Of a stretch of 64,000 nt of DNA, positions 44,004 through 55,918 are shown one piece after another. Below the pieces are notes generated by a model. The model was not told the origin of the DNA. It saw nothing but the letters and a program-made list of their open reading frames with translations, and ran no database searches. The translations under genes and the position numbers were made by a program. Numbering within the stretch: the first letter of the stretch is position 1; each line of letters begins with the position of its first letter. The DNA lies in NCBI GenBank assembly GCA_001599595.1, contig BCHH01000004.1, positions 1,381,997 through 1,445,996 of the forward strand, in the 5' to 3' direction. The stretch comes from Beverwykella pulmonaria (lineage: Eukaryota > Ascomycota > Dothideomycetes > Pleosporales > Melanommataceae).

Positions 44004-47000
44004 TGCTTGCGCGGGACGGGGGGGGTGCAATGGGAGCGAGGGCGGGAGAGGGCGGCGCTTTGAAGGAATCGGAGCGGTGGTTGCTGGGCCGGGAGGGCGT
44101 GCTGCAGACTAGGTAGCGCACCAGCTGGGGGAGGAGACGACGACGACATCTTACGATATGCGGACAGCGGCGACCTTCAGGTCGACATGGCTGCTCGCTG
44201 CTCGCTGCTCTGGCGGCCGGCGTCAGTCTCTGGATGCAGCGGCCTCGCGCAGGGCACAGGCAGTTGCTCCCGGCATGGGCATGGGGGCATGGTGCTGGCT
44301 AGCGCGGAGGCGTGAACGGGCGGCTGTTAGTGGTTGGGGGAAGCCGCCGCAGCCCGCGATGCAGTGTGCAATGGAGCTGCAAGGCATCGCGCGGCACACG
44401 GGGAGTCGGCGGGCTGCTATTCCCTTGGGCGGGGGGGGCCTGGACTGCGTGAGCGGCCAATCAAGTGGCAGTGCACCATGGGCGGCTGTCGGGCCGGCGA
44501 GCACAGGCACCACTACCCCCAGGCCTGTCCCACACCTGCGCAACCTCGCTGAACGACAGCAGTCATCACCATCGCCTGCTATATCTCTGCCCTGCACAGG
44601 CCTGCACAGGCCTGTAGAGCCGCATGTAGTCACGGGATCAGACGACCACTACACATTGCGCCTCGTCTTGATAGCACCTTCCCAACCCGATCAGTCACGG
44701 GAGCCAGGCATTCACTCTCACTCGCTCCGGCGATGTCCCTCTACTCCTCGACGGCCTCCTAGATAGTCACCACCACCACCCGTACAGTCAGACGGCTGGG
44801 CCACGCCCTCAGCTGCCTGCCTGCCTGCCAGCACGGTAGCATCGCCTATTTCCCTCACCCCTTACAGCCACCCACATCCCCACGCCGCGCTGTGATTCTA
44901 GAGCTCGCCGTTGGGCTGCAGCCGTGGCTTGTCAGTGATACCTCACCGATGGTAAAACACAGTCCAAGCCGAACCGAATGAGACGGTATCCTACGGGCCG
45001 GAAGTGTTTGACCGTCGACATCGGCTTCGTTTCTGCGCGCTCATTGGCCCTAGCCCTCACCGATCAGCTTGTCGCCTTGTGAAGAAACCTGCAGCATCAC
45101 CACCTTGACTCGACAGACTGGACCCTCATCAAGCAATCGACGTTGGGTTCCCCGTTGTTGACAGACAGCCCAGGGCGCTTGGACTCTTTTGCGCAAATAT
45201 TTCCGTAACCGTGAAGAGCAAGAACAGCACACGCCCCCGCGAACCCCAATTCCAAATCTCCTTTTCTCTCTTCGCTCTTTCCATCCATCCTTGCCGAATC
45301 CTTGCCTTTCGAGACAAGTTAACCGACCCCGCCATCTGTGCTGCCCGACCGTGGAACCTTTATCCCCAGTTTCTCGTTATTTGCAGGCCGAAGCATATTC
45401 TCCGCAGCCCCAAATGTCGATAAGATCCTGCAGCATGCCGTCGGTGCCAGTCTCCTGGTTGAAAAATGGCCCGCTTGTTGGGCATCCGCACCGTGGAGAC
45501 TCATATTTGCTTTTTTTTTGGTGATACAAACCATTCGACTTGCATGCCATATTGAGGTGAGCCTCGACTACCTGAACGGACATCATCACGGCCGCATTTC
45601 AACTGTGCATTCTCTCGACCGAGGGATGCTTCACTGGGAAACGACCACTTTGGTACACTACCAAGTCGACAAGTTCAATGTCGTCTCACTCAGCCCTCAA
45701 TCCCTCGATCCCCATCATTCGCATGAAACGGCACACCTAGTACCGGAATCTAAGCCGGCGTTGCGTGCATGCCAGGCCTGCACGAGTCGGGGACTAGCTC
45801 CCGCTGTTAAGATGGCTGGGCAAATTCGTACCCAATCGCGACCAGGCCTCTGCCTCGCACTTGACCGCTTTCTCTTCCCCCCGAGGCCGAGGACTCCGGA
45901 TTCCCGCTTTCAGAATTCAATACTGAGACCCCAGAAATACGAATCCGAACGCTTGCGTGCGATACCAGCCTTGTCGGTTATCGTTGACTTCGCAGGTGAA
46001 AGCCTCGGTATCTGGATTGGCGGTTCCCGTGACCTTCCCTGCTACCGACAAGTACATATTAAGGGCTTAGCCGACACTCCCATGGCAGGATCTGCAGCTG
46101 CGAGTGCGATCTCTGCAACCACGTCCCTGGATCCTGTCTGCTGCTGTGTTGGGACCTCGCCTCCATGCAGTATCAATACTCTCAGAATGATACCAGGATG
46201 CGGCATTCATCCACGCGACCTGTTATCCGCAAGCTTACCATATTCACTTGCCCCAGGGCAGCTGTACGACAATCCTGCAACAACGTAGGTATTTAACCTT
46301 TGAACAGCTCCATACGCGAATGAACAGGCAATGTCCCTGAACTCTTGTCCAAGTCCCATGATGCTGTCTGTCACTGCACTTTGCTGCAGTGCAATTGAAC
46401 TCAAACTCTTTTCCTCGGGTGTCGCACCCGACCAACCATACATCCTACGGTTTATTCCACGTCGCGTCAAGCTCTAAATTGCCGGCTCTCTACTCGGACT
46501 CCCCATCCATCATGTCCAGCGCTGGCGACTATGCGCGGGCACGCATATTGTTCGTGGTTCGCGCCCTCGCTTCAATCGCTCCAGGATTCGTCGCACGGCA
46601 AACTTTATTTTAGTTGCGCTGGACAGCCGTGGTACAAATGGCAGCTCTCCTGTCAGCCCTCCTGCCAGCCCTTCTGCCAGCCCGTTGGGGATCAACAACC
46701 TTGCTGCCATTCTATATGGGATGAGTTTGCGCGCTCCTCCGCCTAATGGCTCCACATCATCATAGGTGGAACATCGATGCTTGGCTTCGCAATACCCAAA
46801 GCAGGAGCGAAGATTTCTGATCGATGAAAACGAGGGTCATTGTGTTGCGTGACTCGTATTGTGGGGCGACGGCCCGCCCGCGAGCGCATGATGAAATCTG
46901 TGCGCTTGCCCGTTTGGCATGGTTAGTTCTCGAGTCAGGCCGCTGTCACTAGTCAGCAAACTCAATTTCCTTTAGGGTCCGCTGGCATGAAATGGGATTG

Positions 47001-47570
47001 CTGGGTGAAATGCAAGGGTAGTCGTAAGGAGTGTAGCGGCCGATATGGATTAGTGATGGTCCAAAAACTAACTTTTGCTGGCGAAATATACAGGCGGATG
47101 TCTAGCACTATCGAAATATCCCCCCCGTCCGTCAAACTTGCTTGCAGGATCAAATATTTGTCCCAGTGAGCAGGTAAGTTCGTTTCTATTAATTGTTTTA
47201 GTCTTTGTTTGTCTTGCATCGCGAAACGTTGCATCGAAGAGTTCATTTCTATTCAACTCCAGAGCCGTCTATTTCATTAATTAATCGTTGAGTACAGTGT
47301 TGCGCTTCAGTCTACGAATAGAGGAGACAGGATTTCTGGATTTTGCCACTTCTATCGCCAAGTCGCATGCCGATCTCGAATCTTCATCGATATGGGGTGA
47401 ACCAAAAAAAAGGATTTCTCATTAACATGAGAAGAGTAAAGTGCAGTACAAACCCTCAAATCCCATGAAATGTAGTTTGCATCGACAAATTGCAAATTCA
47501 TGTGGTATTTCTTCATCCACTTAATAGTCCCGATATTCGACCGCAGCACGCCTAACACCAACAACCCAAA
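44004..47570. other. Intergenic with low-complexity repeats
   Basis: About 3.6 kb. It holds the promoter of the 42021-44003 gene, GC-rich low-complexity tracts (GCTGCTC repeats near 44190, CTGC repeats near 44812, CCTGCACAGG repeats near 44592), and three 12-bp units related to CTCCTGCCAGCC at about 46649-46684. A 316-codon frame at 45338-46288 starts with GTG and shows no domain; I do not call it. Confidence 0.5.
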
Positions 47571-49391
47571 TTACTGGCCAACCTCGATTCTTGTAATTTC
47601 AGTCTTCACCAAAATACCCTCACGTCCTAATCCTGTCTCTAGACTCGTGGGCCGGCTCCCAGCTCTGCTCGCACTCCTAAATTTCTCCATCTCCTCCTCA
47701 TTCTTCCTCTGCTGTGCCTCTATCGCCTTCCTCCATCTCTCCTCTCCCGCCTTCGCTTCCGCCGCTGGATCCACAACCCCTTGACTTCCGCTGCAACTCG
47801 CGCCCCTACTTTCTGTCTCCGAACTCAGCAGTGTGGCAGGTGCGGTTGCAAGCATGGCCATTGGACTCGTTGGACTCGCAGTGTTATCCCGATTTATCCA
47901 GGCGGGACTCGCTCGCGGGGTCTGCATCTCCATCTCCACATTCGCGTTGTTCGGACTCGTGGTCGTAGCACCAAGGGACAGGATTTTTTCAGTCGAACTT
48001 CCACTCATGCTCGTCTCGCTCCTCTTCCCTAGCATCCCGGTCCCCATTCCCTTATGATCGATCTTAGACCTCAGATCCCCACCGCGCGCGCTAGCACTCT
48101 GCCGTGAGAAAAATCGGCCCCGGCTTATCATCGTTGTGGGACCAAAAGCAAGGCTTGACGATGATTTCCCAGTTGAGCCAAAGTATGAAGAAGCAGTTGA
48201 GCGCAGGAACTTGAAGAGCGGGCGCCACGTCGGCATGCAGGCGGCAAGGATGCCGAGGGAGCATTCTGCTGTGGAAATAGTGCTGATGGTAGAGTAGTCC
48301 CAGCTCGGATCCGCGCTCTCGAAACGCTTCGCGTAGAATAACCGCACGATACTGACCACACACACCACACCACCCATGAGGAAAAGAGAGCAGATTGACC
48401 ATTTGGTGCGGCGCTCTAGGGAGAGACTCATGACGACAGGGATGGGGAGCGCGAGGATCCACCAGTCAGTTACTATATTGATGATGCCGAAGGCTACGAC
48501 TGCTGCACCCACTATCAGCACACATCACAAATAAATTAGCCTTTGGGATACGCACCAGCCTGGAAATTTATACACACGACTCTATACCCGTCCATGTACT
48601 CATTCCACAAGCTATCAATCGGCACACACTGAAACACATGTACAAAGCACTGCGGGATCGTCGTCATGAATATAAACAGTGCGGTCACCCAGAGCGTGGG
48701 TGTAAACCATGCCGATGTCGTGGTGTGCACGCCAGCGAAGATCCGGTGGTAGAGACACAAGATTGAGAGTTTGATGAGCGGGATGCAGAGGTTGTAGAGG
48801 GTTTGGCCGGTTAGGGAGGTCTATGAGTGAGGTTAATAGTGGTGGCGGTGAGAGGAGGATTGGGTGGCGATTAAGAGGAGAGAAAGAGGGAGGACTTACT
48901 AAGAAGAAGGATCGTAGGTTGGTCACTTGGGTGGTGTGCTGGCCCATACCATATCGGACGGTGATGTAAAGGCAGAGGACGTGACCGAGGAGTGCTGCCT
49001 GAAAAATATTAGTAGTTGTTCAAACTTTGACATCTTAGTCATTTCATCTCGTCTCATCGCATTATCCCTTTCCAATTATTGTTCTTCACATAAATTTCTG
49101 TGTGGACATCCATTCCTACTCTTTTTTTTTTCAATTTCCAGCTAAATGACCAGCTCAAAAACGGAAGAAGAAAAATGAAACGGTCGGCCGCGAACTCACC
49201 AGAGCAGTGCACACTAACCAATCATCCAGCCCAATCTTTGTCCCGATCTTGATTCTTGAGGCGAGCCTCAGCACCACAGCCACGGTCGCGAGAACCAGAC
49301 ACAGTGTATTGATGCCTATGAGCCATCCGCGCCGGTCATCGGAAGCATGCGCGTGCATGTAGGCGATTTGAGCGGGAGTGGGGTGGTGCAT
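47571..49391 (-). CDS. Rhodopsin-domain (SAT4-like) seven-helix integral membrane protein
   Basis: Fungal plasma-membrane protein of the rhodopsin-domain family (PF20684 type), 498 residues. Exons on the minus strand: 49391-49200, 48998-48900, 48820-48556 and 48511-47571; introns of 201, 79 and 44 bp. Seven hydrophobic helices are spread over the first half, starting with GWLIGINTLCLVLATVAVVL. The family signatures are LDDWL at the end of helix 2, HVLCLYITVRYGMGQH in the next loop, IPLIKLSILCLYHRIF in helix 4, and a Cys-containing loop before helix 5. The second half is a long Ser/Thr-rich cytoplasmic tail with an EEMEKF coiled stretch, longer than many relatives. Such proteins are often called PTH11-like or SAT4-like; no CFEM domain is present. 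Ligand and pathway unknown. Confidence 0.88.
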
Positions 49392-50979
49392 TGTGGAGGT
49401 GGGGTAGCGAGAGGAAGAGAAGGCGAGGGCAATGTGTCCAACGAAAGGGTTCAATGGTGTGCTAGCCGTTGTGAGGTGTGTGCAGCTCAAATTGCGAAAT
49501 TCAGGTTCCACGGGAGGATCAATTGAGGTGAAGCGGGGCGTTCTCTGTCTCAAGATTGAGAAGTTGGCGATTTATTGTGTTCGATCGGCACGCTGGAGCG
49601 TAGTCGTGCAGGATGTCGTCCAAATCGTCTCTTAACTTATCCAGTCGAGTCTAATTCAATTTCTACGCCAGCGCATGTCTCTTTGCCCTGGTGTTTTCGC
49701 AACTGCTCAAAAGGGAACAGAAAGGTAAAAGACCAAAGGAATCTGAAAAAGAGAGACACAGCGAAAGACAAAGAGAATGATTCAACACACCCATAAAACC
49801 CCGACGACCGGCCATTTCTCTATTAACCCGACCTCTCCGCCAGCCTCATTCGCGCACGGCCACGGGGTTCAAGATCACTGCACAGTGACCAGTACACAGA
49901 GTCGGTAGTGCCACATTGGTGCTTCCCCTTTCGGACTCTGGCCTCGCTCCACAGGGCCGTATCCACGATGATCTCCGCCTGTGCGTTTTACATGTCCGAT
50001 AGATCTCGAATCCTCGACCAGTAATATTAAAGTGCAGAATGCAAGATTGAGGGAGTAGGCGGAATGATTGGTGGTGATCTCCGGAGCACGTGGAGCATGA
50101 TATTACCCGTACGCTAGCGCTGCTTTGGGTCTGATGTTCGGAGTTTTAGAGCGCGCAATGCTCAACGACGAGGTTTCAGAGTTGTCCAACATGAACGTAG
50201 ACCACGGGGAACGAGCATATATTCATGCCTGAAGTCGAGATGAGAATTTTAAATGCTTCCGTTCGAGCTGAAAGCTCAGGGTGATAATGTAGTAGAAGAG
50301 GTACGGGATTCTGAACACAAAGCAAAGAAGATTTTCTCACCCTCTTGAAGCGTTATTGCTTCTACTAGAGATCAGTGAGCGCGAAATATTAAAAAAAAAT
50401 TCTCTGAGTTCACATCTCACTGCACGGAACCTCGCTCAACTCTGCTTGTACTGCGAGGCACAAGAGAGTAAGGTGGATAACAATTCGCCCATGTGGTTGA
50501 GATTTTGAAAACTTGCCCTCTTAGACTTTTTTTTTCTCTTTGAAGCTGCTGAAGATATTAGTACGTTCATTGCTAGGATGTCTACAAAGATATGGCAAGT
50601 TCTGAAGTAGGGCTGCAAATGAGGATGAAAGTACGGTGTTGCTGGACTAAAGTATGAGCACGAGCGCAAATCTGTTAGAGGCAAAAATGAAGCTTTGGGT
50701 TGTGAATCGTGAGAGTGCAATGTGCTTTTTCGAGGACCCGAGTCCCATTTCTCAAGTACAGCTGGTTACTGTGGTAAATGTTGCCATCTATAAATAGCAA
50801 TGACGTACCCCTTGTTTCGTGTGTTTCAGCTCTACCCCGCGATGCTGAACTAACAGACAGCTCTATGAGCCTCAAAGCTCTCCAACTTCGTCTCCAACTA
50901 TTCTCATCTTCAGCTTTTGGAAAACTCCGGATAACGCCCCTAACACCCTAGGTTTCATTTCGGACCACTCTCTTTCAAA
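49392..50979. promoter_or_regulatory. Divergent promoter region of 7TM and gelsolin-like genes
   Basis: About 1.6 kb between divergent start codons. A TATA-like CTATAAATAG at 50788-50797 lies 183 bp upstream of the gelsolin-like start and could place its transcription start near 50820. No other gene seen. Confidence 0.4.
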
Positions 50980-52185
50980 ATGCCACCCCACGAAGGCCTC
51001 GTCCACCCCAAAGTATACGACTGGCGCGACTCAAACGTTGAGCTGATAAACTCCGATCTCGACCACCGCGTGAAGTATCAATCAGCGGCTACAGAACCAG
51101 CTTGGAACAATGGAATCATTGGTGTCTTGCCCGGCCTCTTTATCTGGCGCATCGAAGACTTCGAAGTCGTGTCGTGGCCCAAGGAGAAATATGGAAGCTT
51201 CCACGAAGGCGATTCCTATATAATCCTACAGTCCGAAAAGGTGAAATCAAAGATAGAAGAGGGGTGTCCAGACTTAGAAGAGGAGAAAGAAAAGCTAGTC
51301 CACGATATCTTTTTCTGGCTCGGACGCTCTACTTCGCAGGACGAAGCCGGCACCGCAGCTTACAAGACTGTCGAGCTAGACGAATTCCTCCACAGCTCTG
51401 CAACGCAGCACCGCGAACTACAGACCGCGCCCTCGGATGCCTTCTCACAACTTTTTCCGCGGCTGAAGATCCTGCGTGGTGGCGTGCAATCCGGCTTCAA
51501 CCACGTCGAGACCAATGCCGAACAGCCACACGTCGACACGCTCCTGCGCGTATTCAAACATCCAAACCCTGCAGCGGGCCGCGACGCAGTAATGGTATAT
51601 GAAGTGGCGCCGTCGTGGCAGAGCCTGGACGAGGAAGACGTGTTTGTACTCGATCGCGGGGATAAGATTTGGGTGTGGCAAGGCAAGAAGTGTGCGCCGA
51701 TGGAGAAGATGCGCGCTGCGCAGGTGGTGAATGATTTGACGATTGCTAAACATGTCGATGTCGAGGTGCTGGCACAGACGGACTCGAGGTCCAAAGTCTT
51801 CGTGGACTATCTCGGCGGTGCGGAGATAGACCGATCGTCCCCGAACTTTAGTTGTGAGAGGCCGGTGGTCAGCAGGGGTGAAGAGGAGAGGCCGAAGATG
51901 CTGTGGAAGTTGAGCGATGCAGGGGGGGAGTTGACATTTGAGCTTATGAAGAAGGGGAGTGGGATTGGCAGAGGTGATCTGGACGGCAATGATGTTTTCC
52001 TGTTGGATGCTGGAAGGGGGATCTGGGTCTGGGAGGGGAAAGGTGCGAGTAGAGCCGAGAAAGCGATGTGGCTCAAGGTCACACAGATGTACGTGAAGCA
52101 GCATGAGGAGGCGGCGAGACTATCGGTCGCAAAGGTCGTGCAGGGGAGTGAGGGGGAGGGTTTTTGGACGGCGATTGGGGCATAA
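50980..52185 (+). CDS. Gelsolin-family actin-binding protein, three repeats
   Basis: Cytoplasmic protein expected to cap or sever actin filaments, 401 residues, intronless. Three gelsolin-like repeats are visible. Repeat 1 (about 45-150) has LPGLFIWRIEDFEVVSWP, YGSFHEGDSYIIL and HDIFFWLGRSTSQDEAGTAA, the classic G1 layout including the WLG..sSqDE..tAA calcium-linked motif. Repeat 2 (about 185-265) has DVFVLDRGDKIWVWQGK. Repeat 3 (about 310-395) has NDVFLLDAGRGIWVWEGKGA. Animal gelsolin has six repeats and fragmin, severin and CapG have three, so this matches the short class. No villin headpiece is present. The ATG sits in a CAAAATGCC context after a CT-rich leader. Gelsolin-type proteins are patchy in fungi, so the biological role here is open. 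Confidence 0.92.
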   Translation: MPPHEGLVHPKVYDWRDSNVELINSDLDHRVKYQSAATEPAWNNGIIGVLPGLFIWRIEDFEVVSWPKEKYGSFHEGDSYIILQSEKVKSKIEEGCPDLEEEKEKLVHDIFFWLGRSTSQDEAGTAAYKTVELDEFLHSSATQHRELQTAPSDAFSQLFPRLKILRGGVQSGFNHVETNAEQPHVDTLLRVFKHPNPAAGRDAVMVYEVAPSWQSLDEEDVFVLDRGDKIWVWQGKKCAPMEKMRAAQVVNDLTIAKHVDVEVLAQTDSRSKVFVDYLGGAEIDRSSPNFSCERPVVSRGEEERPKMLWKLSDAGGELTFELMKKGSGIGRGDLDGNDVFLLDAGRGIWVWEGKGASRAEKAMWLKVTQMYVKQHEEAARLSVAKVVQGSEGEGFWTAIGA

Positions 52186-55126
52186 AGGGGAATAGTGGCA
52201 TGATTGGGGGACTGTATTGGATCTACTTGCAATCAATAGATGAAAGATCAAGCTGCTTTCTCAGATAATAGGTGTATGAAGCCGTTTCGCATTAGCCAGG
52301 CCGGATTGGCGGGATGAATTGGACTTTGGGAATTCCATCACAAACAATGAGGCAACAGCTCTTCAATGTTTCTGCCCTCGGTGTATCAATCAAGACAAAG
52401 AAAAATTTTGGGGGGGCGTTGCATGGTAGAGTAGGTTGTAAATAAAACGCACAACAACCCTTTATTGTCCATACTCAGTGTTTGACGGTGTTATAGTGCT
52501 AGACTTTGAACATTTATGTTATATTAAGTCAAATCCCGCCTTACTTGCTCCAATTCCTTAGAACCTATCATTCACACTCTTAGCATGCTGTTCGGGGTTG
52601 AGTCTAAGATCAACTATCAACATGAACGGCGCCCAGCCTCCGACTCTCAACTCATTGCCGATCTGCCAGGCCCTGACCAATGAGATCGCATAGGACCCCC
52701 ACTCTAATGACTCCGTTTTCTCTGCTGAACATTGTCAACGAATTCTCGAATTCTCGGAGAGGTCAGGTGCCCGTCCGGACATTCTGCATAGGGTTCGTTC
52801 CACTGTTACCACCTCTTCTGTGTATTCTCGTCCGAACTTTCTAATTACTGACGTGCGATTGCAAGCTAAAGATTTTGGGTACAAACAACAGCTCTTTCCC
52901 GCATATGAGGAGTGCTATTACATGAGTGTATGAATACGTGCCTATCATCCTAGTGCTTCTGCAGCCTTGAGCTTGCTCAATGCTCTGTAAAAATTCCATG
53001 CACTTCTGGACTCAATTTTCTTGATAAAGACATCAATCAAACCGGATACCAAAAAGCAGAATACCTTTCTTGCAATTACTATCATCTTTAAACTAATGCT
53101 TGACTGTTGTGTCGAAAGATACACCAAATCTGACCAAATTGCAAACCCCTGTTAAAGCAATAAGGTAGTATAATCTACTTAAATCTTCAACTTTCAACTC
53201 TAACCTAGAACCTATTACTATATTTCAAGATTACTATATATACCGTGCGTTCTACGCAAACCTCGATCTGATGTCGACAGCAGTACATAGTATGGCGAAT
53301 TCGATACATTCATGCCCCGACAGAAAATGTCAGATAGAGTGTTTGATTCACATTCACGTATACGAAAAGTGCGGGCTATAAACTTTCGCTACAGCGCTGC
53401 CATCAAAATCATGCCTGTCACTGCCCATCCATGGATGGCAAAATATATTCCAAACCCTAAGGCAACTTTTCTCGCAATTCCACCCTGAGAACATCACAAC
53501 CCAACCCACTGTGGTTACCCATAGAAAATCTAACGAAAATCGCAGGTCTAGCACCCTAGTTCAGAAGGGGACCAAGCCCTCAAATAGTCGCCATCGTTGT
53601 CAGTGGTGTCTGCCTTTATATCTCCTGTTAATATAATAGTGTTGCTAAGAAGCGGTCATTACTAAATCTGGCACTGAGTCACGGGTAGGTATCGGTATCG
53701 TGCTCTGCCTGGAGGATGGTAGTGTAGTACGAGAAAGCTTCGATCGCTTCTTGCAGCTCCGTCCGAAGCTTAGGATGAAGGACTGGGTTGTAACGACTAG
53801 TCCTTCGACAGTGGGAGCGATACCACTGTGGTTCTGAAGCCGAATAACTCCAGCCAAGAAGCTGACCCCGAAGATTGCGACATCTGCTCAAAGCGAAAGG
53901 CTAACATGAGGCGGCTAGACAACTGCCGTCACATAAATTGCCTCGATTGTCTGGCATGTGTGGTGAAGAGAGGGCAGGAATGAAAGAACCACTGTCAGTT
54001 CTGCCGTACCTGGATGCTTAACAATCCAAAGTCATCAGAGAATGGCGATGGTCTGGTTAGGCTACAAGTCCGTCGTAGAGTATAAAGCCAGAAATGAGCT
54101 ATTAATCCTTTAGAGGTAAGCTTAGATTAGGTGTTCCTGCATACTACCGAGTGGATGGCTGGGAACGAACGCTAGCGTGTAGGGTATCAAACATTTGCAT
54201 TTTAGTCTTAAAATAGAGGATGGGAGATCGCAAAGATCTCTATGAATTTTTGTATCAACTTTGAGCATTCCTCGGTGATCTTTACAACTAGTACTGCAAT
54301 ATGTAACTGACTTTCTTTGCACATTCAACTGCCTGATATTTTATTCAGGGGAAAAGATTAGAACATTTTGCATCACTAATCAAAAACCATTTTCTTGGAA
54401 TCCAATTCACTGCTGTGGGAAAACCCTCTGCTGTGTTGCCTTATGAATTCGATCGTATAATTCATATTCTCATGTAAAAGGAGAATAATGTAAGTGTATG
54501 TTGGAGGAAACTAGTAGCTTGTAGACGGGGCACTGCCAGGTACAGTAGGGTTTAATAGGCCAAATTAAAACTCTTACCTTCTGCCCAGATTCGGCTTGAA
54601 TAACCCTATGATACTCCACTAAAATTAATAGGCAGCGGCTTTACCCCATTCCGTACTTAAACTTTACTTTTAAGAGTGTTATTTCACATGCGCCACTCAA
54701 GCCTAACACTCGTTCTTGAAAATCTCAACTTGTATCGCATTCAAATTATTGCTTCCATTTTGCTCTATTTTGGTGCTATTGGAGCACATGTTTGGAGCCA
54801 GCAATCTGGAGTAGAATGGGGTCGTGATATCCCTGTAGGGAATGCAATATAGATCCGGCAGTGAGAAGTGCCCCACATGACAGGGCATATAAATATATTG
54901 GAAGTAACCCCGCGATCTCCAGTGCCGGACGTCAAGTTTAATTCACATATAAAGAAAAGCCTCATCAGAAACCTGTAACATTCATTTACGCTATTATGGC
55001 TTTCGCTTACCTCTGCCGTCTTAATCAGTCGTCAGTCCGGGGAAGGAATGATGGATATATATAGGGTTTAACCTGCTCCCACAGCAGTAGCACAGCAAAA
55101 GCAAAAAGCGATTTCAACGCTTCAGG
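52186..55126. other. Gene-poor intergenic stretch
   Basis: About 2.9 kb, AT-rich in parts. A minus-strand segment near 53690-53880 has short protein-like frames that shift and are interrupted, possibly a decayed gene. The promoter of the next gene lies at its right end with a TATATATA box at 55056-55063. Confidence 0.5.
55054..55066 (+). promoter_or_regulatory. TATA box of the DUF8021 gene
   Basis: GATATATATAGGG lies about 65 bp upstream of the ATG at 55127, with an A-rich leader in between, a plausible core promoter. Confidence 0.55.
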
Positions 55127-55918
55127 ATGTTGAGCCTTAAATTCGCCCTCGTTGGAGCGCTGGTAGCCCAAGCCTCAGCTGAATGCACCAAAGAAACCCT
55201 CCGAGCCATCACAGCCGATCTGCTTGCCGCACAAACAGCCGGAACATCCTCATTCTCTTCTCTTGGAGCGACGGTCGCATATACCGAGAACCGCAAGAAA
55301 GTCGACATCAAAACCGGCATCCTTTCGCAGCCCCTCAAGATCGACCACAATCGCAGCCAGCACGACGTCGTCCAATGCGCCGCCTTTAGCGAGCTCATCG
55401 TCACCAATTCCGTGAAGCCCTATGTCATTGCAACCCAACTGCGCGTCGACAATACCACGAACAAAGTCTCGCAGATCGACAGCATCATCACGACCAAGGG
55501 CGACTGGCTCTTCAATGTTACCGGTACTTATTACTGGGCCTCACGCGAGAAATGGGATCCCATTCCGCTCGAGAAGCAAGATAAGCGCGAAGTCATCAAG
55601 GCGGCTGCTGATGCGTACTGCGATATCTTCAACGACAAGACTGTGAAGGTACCATGGGGAACGCCTTGCGCCCGTTTGGAAGGGGGCTCATACACGGGAA
55701 AGGGACAACCAACAGATAAATGCGACGTTGGGATTCCGAGCGGCGTGAAGCTTATTAATCGCCAATACGTTATCGACGAAGAGTATGGAACTGTAGACAT
55801 TCAAATGGACTTTGGGGGTGCGGGTGGATTGCCTGACAGCCATGAGTTCCGTGTTGAGAGCGGGAAGCTGAGATATGTACATACGCTGTCTTCTTGTGGT
55901 GGGAAGTCCTGCATGTAA
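55127..55918 (+). CDS. Secreted DUF8021-domain protein
   Basis: Small extracellular protein, 263 residues, intronless. The N-terminus MLSLKFALVGALVAQASA is a clear signal peptide with cleavage expected before Glu-Cys. The mature protein follows the layout of the fungal DUF8021 family: TYTEN-like block (VAYTENRKKVDIKTGILSQP), HDVVQCAAFSELIV, ITTKGDWLFNVTGTYYWASR, then VPWGTPCARLEGG and LPDSHEFRVESGKLRYVHT. Six cysteines are likely to form disulfides (Cys20, Cys84 region, two near 175-185, two near the C-terminus). N-glycosylation sites are present (NTT, NVT). Members are common in secretomes of plant-associated fungi, with structures related to NTF2/SnoaL folds suspected but function not established. 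The family call is strong; the function is unknown. Confidence 0.9.
   Translation: MLSLKFALVGALVAQASAECTKETLRAITADLLAAQTAGTSSFSSLGATVAYTENRKKVDIKTGILSQPLKIDHNRSQHDVVQCAAFSELIVTNSVKPYVIATQLRVDNTTNKVSQIDSIITTKGDWLFNVTGTYYWASREKWDPIPLEKQDKREVIKAAADAYCDIFNDKTVKVPWGTPCARLEGGSYTGKGQPTDKCDVGIPSGVKLINRQYVIDEEYGTVDIQMDFGGAGGLPDSHEFRVESGKLRYVHTLSSCGGKSCM

Noticed and set aside
43413..44030. 205-codon frame overlapping the Ser/Pro/His-rich gene
   Set aside because: Only its first part (from 44003) is coding, as exon 1; after the GTACGTG donor it is a shadow of the next exon's frame.
45338..46288. 316-codon plus-strand frame
   Set aside because: Begins with GTG, lacks any domain, has protein-unlike composition and lies in a low-complexity intergenic region.
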